A stretch of DNA of 64,000 nucleotides from contig CBDCMS010000001.1 of assembly GCA_965219005.1 (NCBI GenBank), forward strand, positions 62,001 to 126,000. The letters are read 5' to 3'. This document shows, one piece after another, positions 37,958 through 46,967 of the stretch (position 1 is its first letter; every line of letters starts with the position of its first letter). A program made the translations under genes and the position numbers. The notes beneath the pieces are model-generated. The model saw only the letters and a list, made by a program, of their open reading frames with translations. It was not told where the DNA came from and did not search any database. Origin of the DNA: CAUZIZ01 sp965219005. Its GTDB lineage: Bacteria > Acidobacteriota > UBA6911 > RPQK01 > JAJDTT01.

Positions 37958-38766
37958 TGAGCACCTTCCCCAGCACTCGGCTGAAGATCAAAAGCGGCGA
38001 CGGGTGGTTTGCCGCTGACCGGAGCTGGCAATCCGCCGCGCAGAAACTCTCCGATGGCGCCTTTAAGCTGTTTGCTTACCTCTCGCTGGGAGCCGAACGA
38101 AGCACCGGACGCTTTGTCTTTCGTCAGGGTGAGCTGGCGATGGCTCTGAACAAGTCCCGTCGCTCGATCGGCAAGTACCTGAGAGAACTCGAAGAAAAAC
38201 AGCTCTGCCAGATCGCTCTGAGCTCCAACCAGCATGCCACCGGGACCCTTCAGATCCAAGACGACTACTGGCCCTATGAGCGGTCTCCCGGGACGGACGC
38301 TCTTGATTCGACTCAATCGGCTCAAAGACTCTACGTCGAGGCCCTCGAGCAGATGTTGCTGAGCCGGCCCTGTGTCCGTTGTCGGTACTCGGCCGCAGAT
38401 CGCCAACTGGCCGCCCAGTGGTTCCAGCAGGAGGTACCGCTGGAGGATATCGAGCAGGCCATCCTCTTAGGATGCGGACGCAAGTACGTCTCTTGGCTCA
38501 ATGCTGCTCAAGGACAGCCCATCGGCAGCCTTCACTACTTTGCACCCATCCTGGAGGAGGTTGCCGTCAACCCTCTTTCGGACGCGTATCGGGCGTTCAA
38601 TCGGTGGCAAATCTGGCGACTAGAACAGCGCTGGCTGAGGACCCAGAAGGACTCTCAAACTTCCCAGGAGGCAACTGGTTGGGAAAAGTTTTCCCAACCA
38701 AAACCAACAAAACCAGAGAGAGACGAGATGATGATGACTCCCAAAGTGGGGGAATTACCCTGGTGA
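37957..38766 (+). CDS. IS21 third gene product, winged-helix-like protein
   Basis: The 269-residue product is translated from ATG 37957, overlapping the istB stop, so it belongs to the IS operon. Residues 1-110 resemble a replication-initiator or primase-helper winged helix (SDGAFKLFAYLSLGAERSTG, RQGELAMALNKSRRSIGKYL, RELEEKQLCQI). Residues 110-220 hold a CVRCRYSAADRQLAAQWFQQ segment and a helical domain; the last 40 are polar. It ends within the right terminal repeat region. A role in target choice or regulation is only a guess; most IS21 elements carry just two genes. Confidence 0.7.
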   Translation: MSTFPSTRLKIKSGDGWFAADRSWQSAAQKLSDGAFKLFAYLSLGAERSTGRFVFRQGELAMALNKSRRSIGKYLRELEEKQLCQIALSSNQHATGTLQIQDDYWPYERSPGTDALDSTQSAQRLYVEALEQMLLSRPCVRCRYSAADRQLAAQWFQQEVPLEDIEQAILLGCGRKYVSWLNAAQGQPIGSLHYFAPILEEVAVNPLSDAYRAFNRWQIWRLEQRWLRTQKDSQTSQEATGWEKFSQPKPTKPERDEMMMTPKVGELPW

Positions 38767-38797
38767 CAGGGTGGGGGATATACCTTGGTGATTGACA

Positions 38798-39715
38798 GGA
38801 GGAGAGCGCAGCGGCCCCACTCGCCGTGTTGTCGTTGCCGGTGGTGTTGGAGAAGAGCGCATCGCGCCCACCCGCCGTGTTGAAGGAACCGGTGGTGTTG
38901 GAGCTGAGCGCACCTCGCCCAAGGGCTGTGTTGGTTGGGCCGGTGACGACGTGGCTCTGAGTCTCGACAGCGACCATCGCGACGTCCCCGCTGGCTTCTT
39001 GGATCAAGGACAACACCGCCACCGGGGGTGAGTTGACCGTGATTTCCACCACTCCCTCGAAGCTGCTCAGCAATGGTCCGAAGAGCAGGGCTTTGTTCAA
39101 GAAGGCCGCTTCGGACTGAAGCGGGGCCAACGTCAGTTTCTTTTCAGCGATGGGTTCTTGACCTGCATTGTCCTTGAGACGCAGGGTGATTTCCGTCGCT
39201 TCCGTCGGACTGGGGTTGTGGACGGCCAGACCCGACTTGAATTGCTCATTGACGAATCCCAGGAATTTGATCTCTTCGGCGGGAGGGCTGGGCAAGACCC
39301 CCACCCGAGGCTTGAGCCCGCCTAGAAAGAGCTGGAAAAACTCGGTGGCAATGAACTCATCCTCGGACTTCAGCTCGGCCCATCCTCTCGTCAATGCCGC
39401 ACTTGCATCTCCGAACGACACGGTCTCGGTCTCCTCTGGACCGAGTTCCACCTGTCCATCCGTCAGCGCTCCCCCGACTGGGGAATACAGCTGTACATCG
39501 ACATCAATCGTCTTCACGGTGTTCGGATTGTGAATGGTAAACGAGGTAGTGGAACCTCCGTTCAGGACCACCTGTGGAAACTGCTGAACAGTATTCCCAA
39601 ATTGGCCCATGACGGCAGAATGAGTCATCTGCCAGATCAGAACAATTGCTAGAGCCTGTACAGCTCGGTACGTGATCTCTGCCCACTTCGTCAAGCCCTG
39701 GTCAAGAATGTACAT
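38798..39715 (-). pseudogene. Split S74-type tail-like protein, N-terminal part
   Basis: Starts at ATG 39715 with GAGGT upstream and a hydrophobic segment (AVQALAIVLIWQMTHSAVMG) that could be a signal sequence. Two beta-rich domains follow (FPQVVLNGGSTTSFTIHNPN, FIATEFFQLFLGGLKPRVGV, LAVHNPSPTEATEITLRL), and then the NTALGRGALSSNTTG repeats, which the IS21 insertion interrupts after AALSS. As it stands it would be made without its chaperone domain. The secreted beta domains recall the proteins at 22184 and 23133. Confidence 0.85.
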
Positions 39716-39962
39716 TGGCGTTACCTCATTTGAACCGAGATTACTCCTATGGACTTTGGGATGTGGAACCACTTGGTTCTCTCGTGATCCAGTCGATCAG
39801 AATCTATCACTCCTTCGACAATGGAGAAAGCGTTGCCACTCCCACCTTGGCTGGCCGGTGTCTGCGATCCCTGGCGCCTGTGTTGCCCAGTCCGGTGGGC
39901 CACGAGTTGATCTGTGGGAAGGGTGGGTGGAACCTAAGTCACGGTGATGAAGCAGTTCGACC

Positions 39963-40622
39963 ATGAGGTTCCGGGGACTCAGTCCGGAGATCTATACTCT
40001 CCCCGTGATCAACCAACTCCCGAAGGTAAAGCCCATGCCTCTGGTCAAAGAATCGGAGCCGTTCAACCACGCAGAGTGGATTTACGAGATCAAGTACGAC
40101 GGCTTCCGAGCCCTGGCCTACGTTGATAATGGCCAATGCCTGCTTGTTAGCCGCAAGGGGAATATCTACAAGAGCTTTTCCGAGTTGTGTGAATGGATCG
40201 GTGAAGGTCTACCGGTCAACAACGCCATCTTGGATGGGGAGATCGTCTGCCTGGATGATCAGGGCAAGTCGGTCTTCAAGCATCTGCTTCACCGCCACGG
40301 CGAACCTATCTACTTCTATGCCTTCGATCTGCTCTGGCTCGATGGAGAAGACTTAAGACAGCATGTTTTAATTGAGCGCAAGGAACGGTTGAGGGAACTT
40401 CTTCCGGAAGATCCCTCTTACCTGCTCTACCTCGATCATCTACGAGAGAAGGGTGTCGAGCTGTTCCAATCGGTCTGCGAGATGGACCTGGAAGGAATCG
40501 TGGCGAAGTGGAAAGAAGGACCGTCTCTAGCAGACAAGAAGACGAGCTGGATCAAGATCAAGAATCCTGACTACAGCCAAGCAGTCGGAAGACGGGAGCT
40601 GTTCGATTCGTTTCGGCGCTAA
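39963..40622 (+). CDS. ATP-dependent DNA ligase, LigD-like catalytic domain
   Basis: The 219-residue product carries the nucleotidyltransferase motifs of LigD/LigC-type ligases: motif I EIKYDGFRAL (catalytic Lys, about residue 43), motif III AILDGEIVCLDD with FYAFDLLWLDGEDL, motif IV DLEGIVAKW, motif V SWIKIKNPDY. The C-terminal OB-fold domain, normally another ~100 residues, is missing; the frame stops shortly after motif V. Such short forms may need a partner, or this is a truncated gene. No Ku or polymerase gene is nearby. Start could also be ATG 40035. Confidence 0.8.
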   Translation: MRFRGLSPEIYTLPVINQLPKVKPMPLVKESEPFNHAEWIYEIKYDGFRALAYVDNGQCLLVSRKGNIYKSFSELCEWIGEGLPVNNAILDGEIVCLDDQGKSVFKHLLHRHGEPIYFYAFDLLWLDGEDLRQHVLIERKERLRELLPEDPSYLLYLDHLREKGVELFQSVCEMDLEGIVAKWKEGPSLADKKTSWIKIKNPDYSQAVGRRELFDSFRR

Positions 40623-40945
40623 TCATCGAAGAGCAGATAGCCCAACCCCCGCATCAGCCGAGGTATGGTTAGCGTCGGTCTGAACTAACCCGCTCCCCCA
40701 ATCGACACCGGAGGAATTGGGACAACGACCCAAGCCACTGGTCTTCCCTGATCCGCTAAGGAAGCCCGGCTATTCTCCGTTGTCTAAGGAAGGACGACAC
40801 AGCGGAAGAGTGTGCACGGCGAATCTGAAAGTGTATTGTATGCCCTTGGCTAAGGCGCCCTTTAGCGAACACCATAAGAGGAATCAAACACAAGGGCAGC
40901 GATAGGCAACTACGAGATGCTTTTTTGCTAGAGGAGGAAACGAGA
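40623..40945. other. Intergenic stretch
   Basis: No gene recognised. GAGGAGG at about 40931 serves the next gene. Confidence 0.5.
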
Positions 40946-41587
40946 ATGAAGAGAGGATGGCATAGGGCTTCTTTGCTCTTGGCGTTTTTTGCGGCAAACG
41001 GCGCACCCATGTATGCAGGAGGGCTCTCTATCAAAGTGCCGACTAGAGCGGAGTGCGACCGCCTCTGCGGAGATCTGGTTTTCGACTGTAACGTTGGCGT
41101 GACGAATCGCTATAACCCCACGACACAGTGGTGCATGGTTTGGAACGACGCAAAGCCACCGGTTATCGATTCGGGTTTCGCAATAAGAGTGCCGACCGAG
41201 TCGGACTGTGATGTGTTGGCGAAAGGTACGGGCCTGTCAATGTATTTCGATAACGACTGGTGCATCGAAGGCAAGAAGCCGCTGGTCTGCACGAAGGCGA
41301 GTTGGGACGGAATCTGGACCGATACGGCATATAAAAAGATGCGGCTTTCGGCCACTCAAAGCGGCATAACCGGTATCTATCAACTCGGCGTCAACGATTA
41401 CCTCGTTAGGGGATCTTATGAGGCAGGCAACAAATGCGTGATCATAGGGGAATGGGATCACAAGCAGGGTACCACTGGTCCTTTCCGGTGGCAACTGACT
41501 AGCCAAACCCGTTTTGACGGCTCTTGGGCCGCGAAAGGTAAGCCCGTGACAGCCAAATCTCCAAAGAACTGGTGGGGTAAAAGATAG
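40946..41587 (+). CDS. Secreted cysteine-rich protein of unknown function
   Basis: The 213-residue product has a signal peptide (MKRGWHRASLLLAFFAANGA) and a strong GAGGAGG site. Two similar segments follow, each with paired cysteines (IKVPTRAECDRLCGDLVFDC; IRVPTESDCDVLAKGTGLSM), suggesting a duplicated small disulfide domain. A C-terminal beta part (GIYQLGVNDYLVRGSYEAGN, CVIIGEWDH) comes next. Family not recognised. Confidence 0.6.
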   Translation: MKRGWHRASLLLAFFAANGAPMYAGGLSIKVPTRAECDRLCGDLVFDCNVGVTNRYNPTTQWCMVWNDAKPPVIDSGFAIRVPTESDCDVLAKGTGLSMYFDNDWCIEGKKPLVCTKASWDGIWTDTAYKKMRLSATQSGITGIYQLGVNDYLVRGSYEAGNKCVIIGEWDHKQGTTGPFRWQLTSQTRFDGSWAAKGKPVTAKSPKNWWGKR

Positions 41588-41711
41588 CTTCTGCGGTCCG
41601 GCCCTAGTGACCTGCCACCGCCCCGGCACCCCTCCAACCGCGCAGACGTGCCTACCTCGACCTCTCAGCAGCAGAAGCCCAAACACTATCCCTCCCTAAC
41701 CCCCTCAACCT

Positions 41712-41954
41712 TCACCCGACTGTCCACCGCCACCGCAACCCGTTCTCAAACTTCACCAGCACCCAAGGCCCCGCAGTGATGGGCAGGCCAGCCTTCCTCG
41801 CCGCATGAGCCAGAAGATTCTCGCTTCTCGTGATCACCTTTCCCTTCATGCCAGGAGAGATCAGGATCATGCCCTCCTCGTTGCGCATCCCGTCACCCCG
41901 CCAGATGATGGTGTCGCCTATTTCCAGGTCGAGAGGTTCCTTCCAGTGATCCAT
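41712..41954 (-). CDS. Small conserved protein, intact paralog
   Basis: The 80-residue product (DLEIGDTIIWRGDGMRNEEG, ISPGMKGKVITRSENLLAHA, PWVLVKFENGLRWRWTVG) is probably a small beta-barrel of SH3/KOW size, judged only from length and pattern. The gene at 12788 is a 3'-truncated paralog, and about 120 bp upstream of each start is also similar. Function unknown. Confidence 0.6.
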   Translation of the reverse strand: MDHWKEPLDLEIGDTIIWRGDGMRNEEGMILISPGMKGKVITRSENLLAHAARKAGLPITAGPWVLVKFENGLRWRWTVG

Positions 41955-42119
41955 AGCAGCTATTAGCGATGGAGACCGAGAATCTGCGAGGTCGATTGGA
42001 ATCTGTTCCAGGGATTTTTATCCTTCTGATTCCCCACATTAGCCATCCTGGGAGATTGCCCTTCCTGACCCAAGGCTCTAGTATCGGTGGATCGGCTCTC
42101 CTTTTAGTCTGGAGGCTCG

Positions 42120-42416
42120 TTGTTGATCGGCCAGACTATCTCCCACTACAAGATCACCGCAAAGCTCGGCGAAGGCGGCATGGGGGAAGTGTATCTGGCG
42201 CAGGACACCACTCTAAAGCGGGAAGTCGCTATTCAGGTGCTGCCGGAACAATTCTCCCAAGATGATGAGAGGCTGGCCCGGTTCCAACGGGAAGCTCAGC
42301 TTCTGGCCTCACTGAATCACCCCAATGTTGCAGCGATCTACGGCCTGGAGAAAGCCGATGGAGTGCGCTTTCTGGTTCTGGAGCTGGTCTCATTCATCAG
42401 GTTCTTGTCTCCCTGA
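42120..42416 (+). pseudogene. Truncated Ser/Thr protein kinase N-terminus
   Basis: The frame has the glycine-rich loop (KLGEGGMGEVYLAQDTTLKR), but the conserved VAIK lysine reads VAIQVLPEQF. It continues through FQREAQLLASLNHPNVAAIY to FLVLELV. Homology stops at about 42393, followed by a few unrelated residues. The loss of the ATP-anchoring Lys and of the catalytic loop both mark it as inactive. TTG start with GGAGG upstream. Confidence 0.75.
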
Positions 42417-42447
42417 TGTATGTAGAGTACCAGCAGCATGGTGCCGC

Positions 42448-42552
42448 ACTCGGGCTGAGTATGCCGAGAACCCCCACTTATTGAGGCACTCGTTTGCCAG
42501 GCAGCTCCTTGAAGATGGATACGACATCCGAACTGTGCAAGAGCTTTGTGCC
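42448..42552 (+). pseudogene. Tyrosine recombinase fragment (XerC/IntI-like)
   Basis: A 35-codon stretch reads ENPHLLRHSFARQLLEDGYD followed by IRTVQEL, the H-x-x-R box and following helix of XerC/integron-integrase-like recombinases. Nothing else of the gene remains. It abuts the kinase fragment. Confidence 0.65.
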
Positions 42553-42670
42553 CTTAGCAGATTAGTAGAAAACCTGTTCAAAGGAACAGGACTTCTGTAG
42601 GGTTACTGCTTGTCAGCTGACAAGCAGGTTTATGGTCCATCGTTGCGGCGTCCAGGGTTCGCGATTGGGC

Positions 42671-43180
42671 ATGACGGCATGGGGCGTGGTCATCGCTGTA
42701 ATGGTTGGGGTACTTCTCGGCGTGGGTGGATTCACTTTCCACTATGGGGAAGGTCTCTCCTATTTTAGTCAGGATCCTGCTGCGTGCGTGAATTGTCACA
42801 TTATGCAGCCCCAATACGATTCCTGGCAGAAGGCGAGCCATCACACAGCGGCTACTTGCGTGGATTGTCATCTTCCCCACGACTTGATCCGCAAGTGGTT
42901 GGCAAAAGGGGAGAATGGTTTTCTGCATTCCAAAGCATTCACTTTTCAAGATTTCCCTGAGCCGATCTTTATTCGAGAACGGGACCAAAGAATACTTGAC
43001 AATAATTGCCTTAATTGCCATTCCGACGTTGTGCACGAGATATTGGTAGGGTCGACAAAAGACGCCGATGTCATCCGCTGCATGCATTGTCACCGGTCCG
43101 TGGGTCATGGAGAGCCTGTGGGACTTGGTCGGTTCGAGTCCCTGCAATGCGTGGATCTCGACCAAGTCCAGGAGAAGTGA
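42671..43180 (+). CDS. nrfH: NrfH-type tetraheme cytochrome c quinol dehydrogenase
   Basis: The 169-residue product has one N-terminal transmembrane anchor (AWGVVIAVMVGVLLGVGGF) and four heme sites: CVNCH (about residue 39), CVDCH, CLNCH and CMHCH. The stretch MQPQYDSWQKASHHTAATCV is typical of NrfH/NapC. It takes electrons from menaquinol and passes them to NrfA on the outer face of the membrane. Its stop overlaps the nrfA start (TGATG). ATG 42632 is an alternative start; I prefer 42671 because it leads directly into the anchor. Confidence 0.93.
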   Translation: MTAWGVVIAVMVGVLLGVGGFTFHYGEGLSYFSQDPAACVNCHIMQPQYDSWQKASHHTAATCVDCHLPHDLIRKWLAKGENGFLHSKAFTFQDFPEPIFIRERDQRILDNNCLNCHSDVVHEILVGSTKDADVIRCMHCHRSVGHGEPVGLGRFESLQCVDLDQVQEK

Positions 43181-44625
43181 TGGCACGAGCGAGATCACTC
43201 ATGGGCTACGGTACAGTCATTGTGACTGTGGCAGTAGCCACTGCGTTGGTTACGGCGCTGCTGATGAATATCTACGAACGCAAGAGTGAAGAAAAGAATC
43301 CATACATCCGTCTCGTGGAGGTGAGCGAGGACGATACCGATCCGAAAAAGTGGGGTGTGAATTGGCCCAGGCAGTTCGAGTCATACCAGTTGACGGCTCT
43401 CGCTACCCGGACTCGTTTTGGAGGCCACGGCGGCAGCGAGGCCCTTCCGGAAGAGAAGATCAAACGTGATCCGTGGCTCAAGCGGATGTTTCTAGGTTAC
43501 GCGTTTTCGATCGATTACCGGGACCGCCGGGGACACGCCTACATGCTCTATGACCAGGAACAAACCAAGCGATTGACGAAGCCCCAATCCGGCTCGTGTT
43601 TGCACTGTCACGCTTCCGTTATGCCACTCTACCGGGAACTAGGCGGAGGCGACGCCATGGCTGGATTCGAGAAGACCCACCAGATGTCGTACCAGGAACT
43701 GAGCGCGATGCTGCACGAAAGAGGACATGCTCACCCTGTTTCCTGTGTGGACTGTCATGGGCCGGACACACTGAAGCTGCGAGTGACGCGACCAGGATTT
43801 ATCAAGGGAATCCAGGCGCTGGCCGAGTCCGAAGCTCCCTTACCGCAGATGCTATCAATCGAGCGTTGGCGTGCTTCGAATCGAGAGGAGCCCTACGATC
43901 CAAACGCCCTTGCCACGCGCACGGAAATGAGGTCCTTCGTTTGTGGTCAGTGCCACGTCGAGTACTACTGTGGCAGCGCAATGCCGCTAGAATTCCCCTG
44001 GAGCAGAGGCCTTCGTGTCGAGGATGAAGAAGCGCATTGGAACGCAACCACCCTACCCAACGGATCACGATTCTACGATTACAAGCACCGCGAGACCGGG
44101 GCGGAGATCCTCAAGTCCCAGCATCCCGAGTTCGAGTTGTGGTCGCAGGGTATTCATTCTCGATCCGGCGTTGCCTGCGCCGATTGTCACATGCCATACC
44201 AGCGGGACGGGGCCACCAAGGTTTCCGACCACTGGGTGCGGAGTCCACTACTGAATGTGAACCGCGCTTGTCAGACCTGCCACCATATCGAGGAACAAGA
44301 GATACTTGCCCGTGTAGATGCCATTCAGGATCGCAACTTCGATCTCCTCCAACGCGCAGGCCAGGCACTGATGGATCAACTTGACGCGATCCAGGCCGCG
44401 AAGGGGGCAGGCGCTACCGATCCAGAGTTACAAGAAGTGCTCGAATTCCAGCGCAAGGCGCAATGGCGCTTGGATTTCATCGCCGCAGAAAACTCTATGG
44501 GATTTCACGCCCCACAGGAGGCAGCCCGTATCCTGGGTGAAGCGATTGACTATGCCCGTCAAGGGCAAGCGTTCGCGCTCGAAGCGAAGGGCACTGTCGA
44601 GTCGCGAGAGCACCTGACCCGGTGA
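43180..44625 (+). CDS. nrfA: Cytochrome c nitrite reductase, ammonia-forming
   Basis: The 481-residue pentaheme protein has an N-terminal membrane-anchor-like signal (VIVTVAVATALVTALLMNIY) and five heme motifs: CLHCH (about residue 140), CVDCH, CGQCH (in FVCGQCHVEYYC), CADCH and CQTCH. NrfA reduces nitrite to ammonium with six electrons in the periplasm. The first, catalytic heme usually sits in CxxCK; here it is CxxCH, a variant known in some bacteria. Other landmarks (DPWLKRMFLGYAFSIDYRDR, the SQHPEFELWSQGIHSRSGVA loop) are as expected. AGGAGA lies in the end of nrfH. With nrfH it forms a complete electron-transfer pair; no biogenesis genes are adjacent. Confidence 0.93.
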   Translation: MARARSLMGYGTVIVTVAVATALVTALLMNIYERKSEEKNPYIRLVEVSEDDTDPKKWGVNWPRQFESYQLTALATRTRFGGHGGSEALPEEKIKRDPWLKRMFLGYAFSIDYRDRRGHAYMLYDQEQTKRLTKPQSGSCLHCHASVMPLYRELGGGDAMAGFEKTHQMSYQELSAMLHERGHAHPVSCVDCHGPDTLKLRVTRPGFIKGIQALAESEAPLPQMLSIERWRASNREEPYDPNALATRTEMRSFVCGQCHVEYYCGSAMPLEFPWSRGLRVEDEEAHWNATTLPNGSRFYDYKHRETGAEILKSQHPEFELWSQGIHSRSGVACADCHMPYQRDGATKVSDHWVRSPLLNVNRACQTCHHIEEQEILARVDAIQDRNFDLLQRAGQALMDQLDAIQAAKGAGATDPELQEVLEFQRKAQWRLDFIAAENSMGFHAPQEAARILGEAIDYARQGQAFALEAKGTVESREHLTR

Positions 44626-45014
44626 TCATTCCGGAAGACCGACCGCGTTTACAGCGATGTTTCCGTCTTGAACCTGCACTCCCACCCGCAGATACCAGCG
44701 ACCGACCCCGACGATGGAGTCGAAGACGCCCTTCGTCCGCAGGCGTTGTCAAATTAGCGGCTGGAGGCCACTACTGGACCCGAAAACACGTTCCGATTCG
44801 TTCAGCTCAGCAGGCACACGTCGCCTCGCGCCAATTAGCAAATGCCCTGTCACGAAGCAGTCGACAGTGAACCGCCTTGAGATGAGCATCTCGCCGATCG
44901 AGACGACAGGGATGCGGAAGTGGCTGTAGATCGGCGCTCATCCCTTTGACTCTTGAATCTCAGCTTCCTAGAATCTGCAAGGCTGGACGGGAGATCGTGC
45001 CATAATGCGGTGAC
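44626..45014. other. Intergenic stretch
   Basis: No gene, RNA or repeat is recognised between nrfA and the kinase. Confidence 0.5.
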
Positions 45015-46967
45015 ATGGGCGCTAGGCATTTGACTGCCGCGGGAACCAGTAAAGCCGACACCCGAGGACTCCCTCCCAAATTGCTGATCTCGGTCGTAGT
45101 TATCACCGGCCTTGCGCTTTCCTTCGGCCTCTTCCTGAAGTTGCGTGGTTCCGAACGGGTGCTGTTCGAGGTTGAGTTTCGACAGAGAGCGCGCGAGCGT
45201 GCAGCTGCCAGCGAGAAAGAGTTCGCCTCCGCTATCCTTTTAGTTGAAACCCTGGCTACGTTTTTGAGCTTCTCGGGCCAGTTCGATCGAGAATTGTTCC
45301 GGCAGCACTGCGACGCTCTGCTCGACCGCCACACAAGCCTCCATGCATTGAGCTACAACGCCTTGATCAAGGTCGACGAACGGGCAGCCTTTGAGGCTGC
45401 CAGCCGGGCTGAGATTGGAGCTGACTTTGGGATTATGGAGCTTCGCTCCGACGGCCGCTTGGTGCCGGCGGCCCGACGCGACGAATACGTCGTAGTGCAG
45501 CTCATTGAGCCTCTGGACACGAATCGCGTTGCGTTGGGCCTGGATGTGGCATCCGAGCCGGTACGTCGTGAGGCGTTCTGGAAAGCCCGCCGCACCGGTC
45601 GCCCCATGGTCACGGGCCGAATCGATCTTGTTCAGGAATCCGGTGGAAAATTCGGCCTTCTCATGGCGGCCCCTGTCTTCCGCTGGGACCGTGGGGCGGA
45701 TGTCGCGCCCCCTAACGAGGCAGAATCCCCTGACGGATTCGCGGTAGCGGTCTTCGACATTTCCGAAACCTTCGAAGCGGCGATCAGGCGTCTCGAGCCG
45801 GTCGGTATCGACATCCGACTGGTCGACGAGTCCGCGGCCCGTGACCCCCTCCTTCACTTGCACCGCTCCCGCACGCGAGCCCAGGAGGGAGAAGTTGTTT
45901 TCGATCTCCCTGATTTCCCCATGGAGGAATACCGGTTTGAGTTTGCCGGTCGGCGCTGGGCGCTCGATTCCCAACCGACACCCGCGTATCTCGGACGTTC
46001 GCGGGGCGGGGCACCACTGAACATGCTGGGCGTCGGACTTGCACTGACGTTCTTGCTTGCCTGGTATCTGTATAACCAGGCTCGTCTCAATGCACAATTC
46101 CGCCGATCGGTTCGCCAGGAGCGGAATGCTCTCGAAGCGCTTCGCTTGAGTGACCAACGCTTTCGCGAGTTGGTGGATGATGTCGACGGCATCGTCTGGG
46201 AAGCAGAGCTGCCGTCATCGCGATTCACCTTCGTCAGCAAGCACGCGGAGGATCTCCTCGGGCACTCCGTCGAGGCCTGGCGGCAGCCTGACTTCTGGAT
46301 CTCCCAGATTCACCCCGATGATCGGGCCAACGCTGCCGCCCACCATCGCCGATGCATCGAGCAGGATGTGGACCACGATTTCGAATACCGAGCACGGACT
46401 GCGGATGGAGCGACTGTCTGGATAGAGAATGTCGTTCACGTAGTCAGGGACGCCGACGGGCGTCCCAACAAGCTGCGCGGACTGATGATCGACATCACGC
46501 AGCGCAAGCGCCTCGAAGCGGAGCAGGCTGCTCTGGCGAGGCGATCCACACAGGCCCAGAAATTGGAAGCCCTGGGTACGCTCGCAGCTGGTGTCGCCCA
46601 TGACTTCAACAATGCCCTGATGTCTATCTCCGGCTACTTGGATCTGCTACGCGATCGCGCTCGGGGAGACGCTTCGGCAATGCAGGCCGTCGAAGCAGTC
46701 CAGGCAACGGCTGAGCAGACCACTGGCGTGACAAAGGCACTTCTGACGTTCGGCCAGGAGACTGTTTCGGAGAAGACCCCACGTCAACTGTCAAAAGTGT
46801 TGGAACAGACTATCCCCATGATCTCCAGCATGATGCCGGCCACGGTTCAGCTGATCTTCAAACCAGAAGTTCCGGCAGATCTGTGGGTCGAAATGGATAC
46901 CCCTCAGATCCAGCAGACTACACTCATGGGGACAGAGGAGGCGTTGGGACCGGTACCCTTCATATAA
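45015..46967 (+). pseudogene. CHASE-PAS sensor histidine kinase, C-terminally truncated
   Basis: Layout: transmembrane helix 1 (LLISVVVITGLALSFGLFLK), periplasmic CHASE domain (about residues 60-260, HALSYNALIKVDERAAFEAA, FGLLMAAPVFRWDRG), helix 2 (MLGVGLALTFLLAWYLYNQA), PAS (FRELVDDVDGIVWEAELPSS to GLMIDITQRKRLE), HisKA with phospho-His in LAAGVAHDFNNALMSISGYL (about residue 528). The ATPase domain breaks off at DTPQIQQTTLMG, where N-box residues should follow, and the frame then runs into a tandem repeat. Without the ATPase it cannot autophosphorylate. Confidence 0.85.

Larger units (their letters stand above)
35460..38797 (+). mobile_element. IS21 family element B with a third gene
   Basis: The element is 3,338 bp. 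It begins TGTCGGTCACCATGGTATAT and ends with the complement of TGTCAATCACCAAGGTATAT. The motif CACCAAGGTATATCCCCCAC is repeated at about 35462, 35502 and 35551, with a CACCAGGGTAATTCCCCC variant at about 35526; variants recur at the right end. GGAGG at 35455-35459 and 38798-38802 is a 5-bp target duplication. It holds istA, istB and a third frame in one operon with ATGA-type overlaps, all intact, so this copy could be active. The target is the S74 gene. Confidence 0.93.

Noticed and set aside
43110..43150. GGTTCGAGTCCCTGC resembling a tRNA T-loop
   Set aside because: It lies inside the nrfH coding sequence and no cloverleaf fits.
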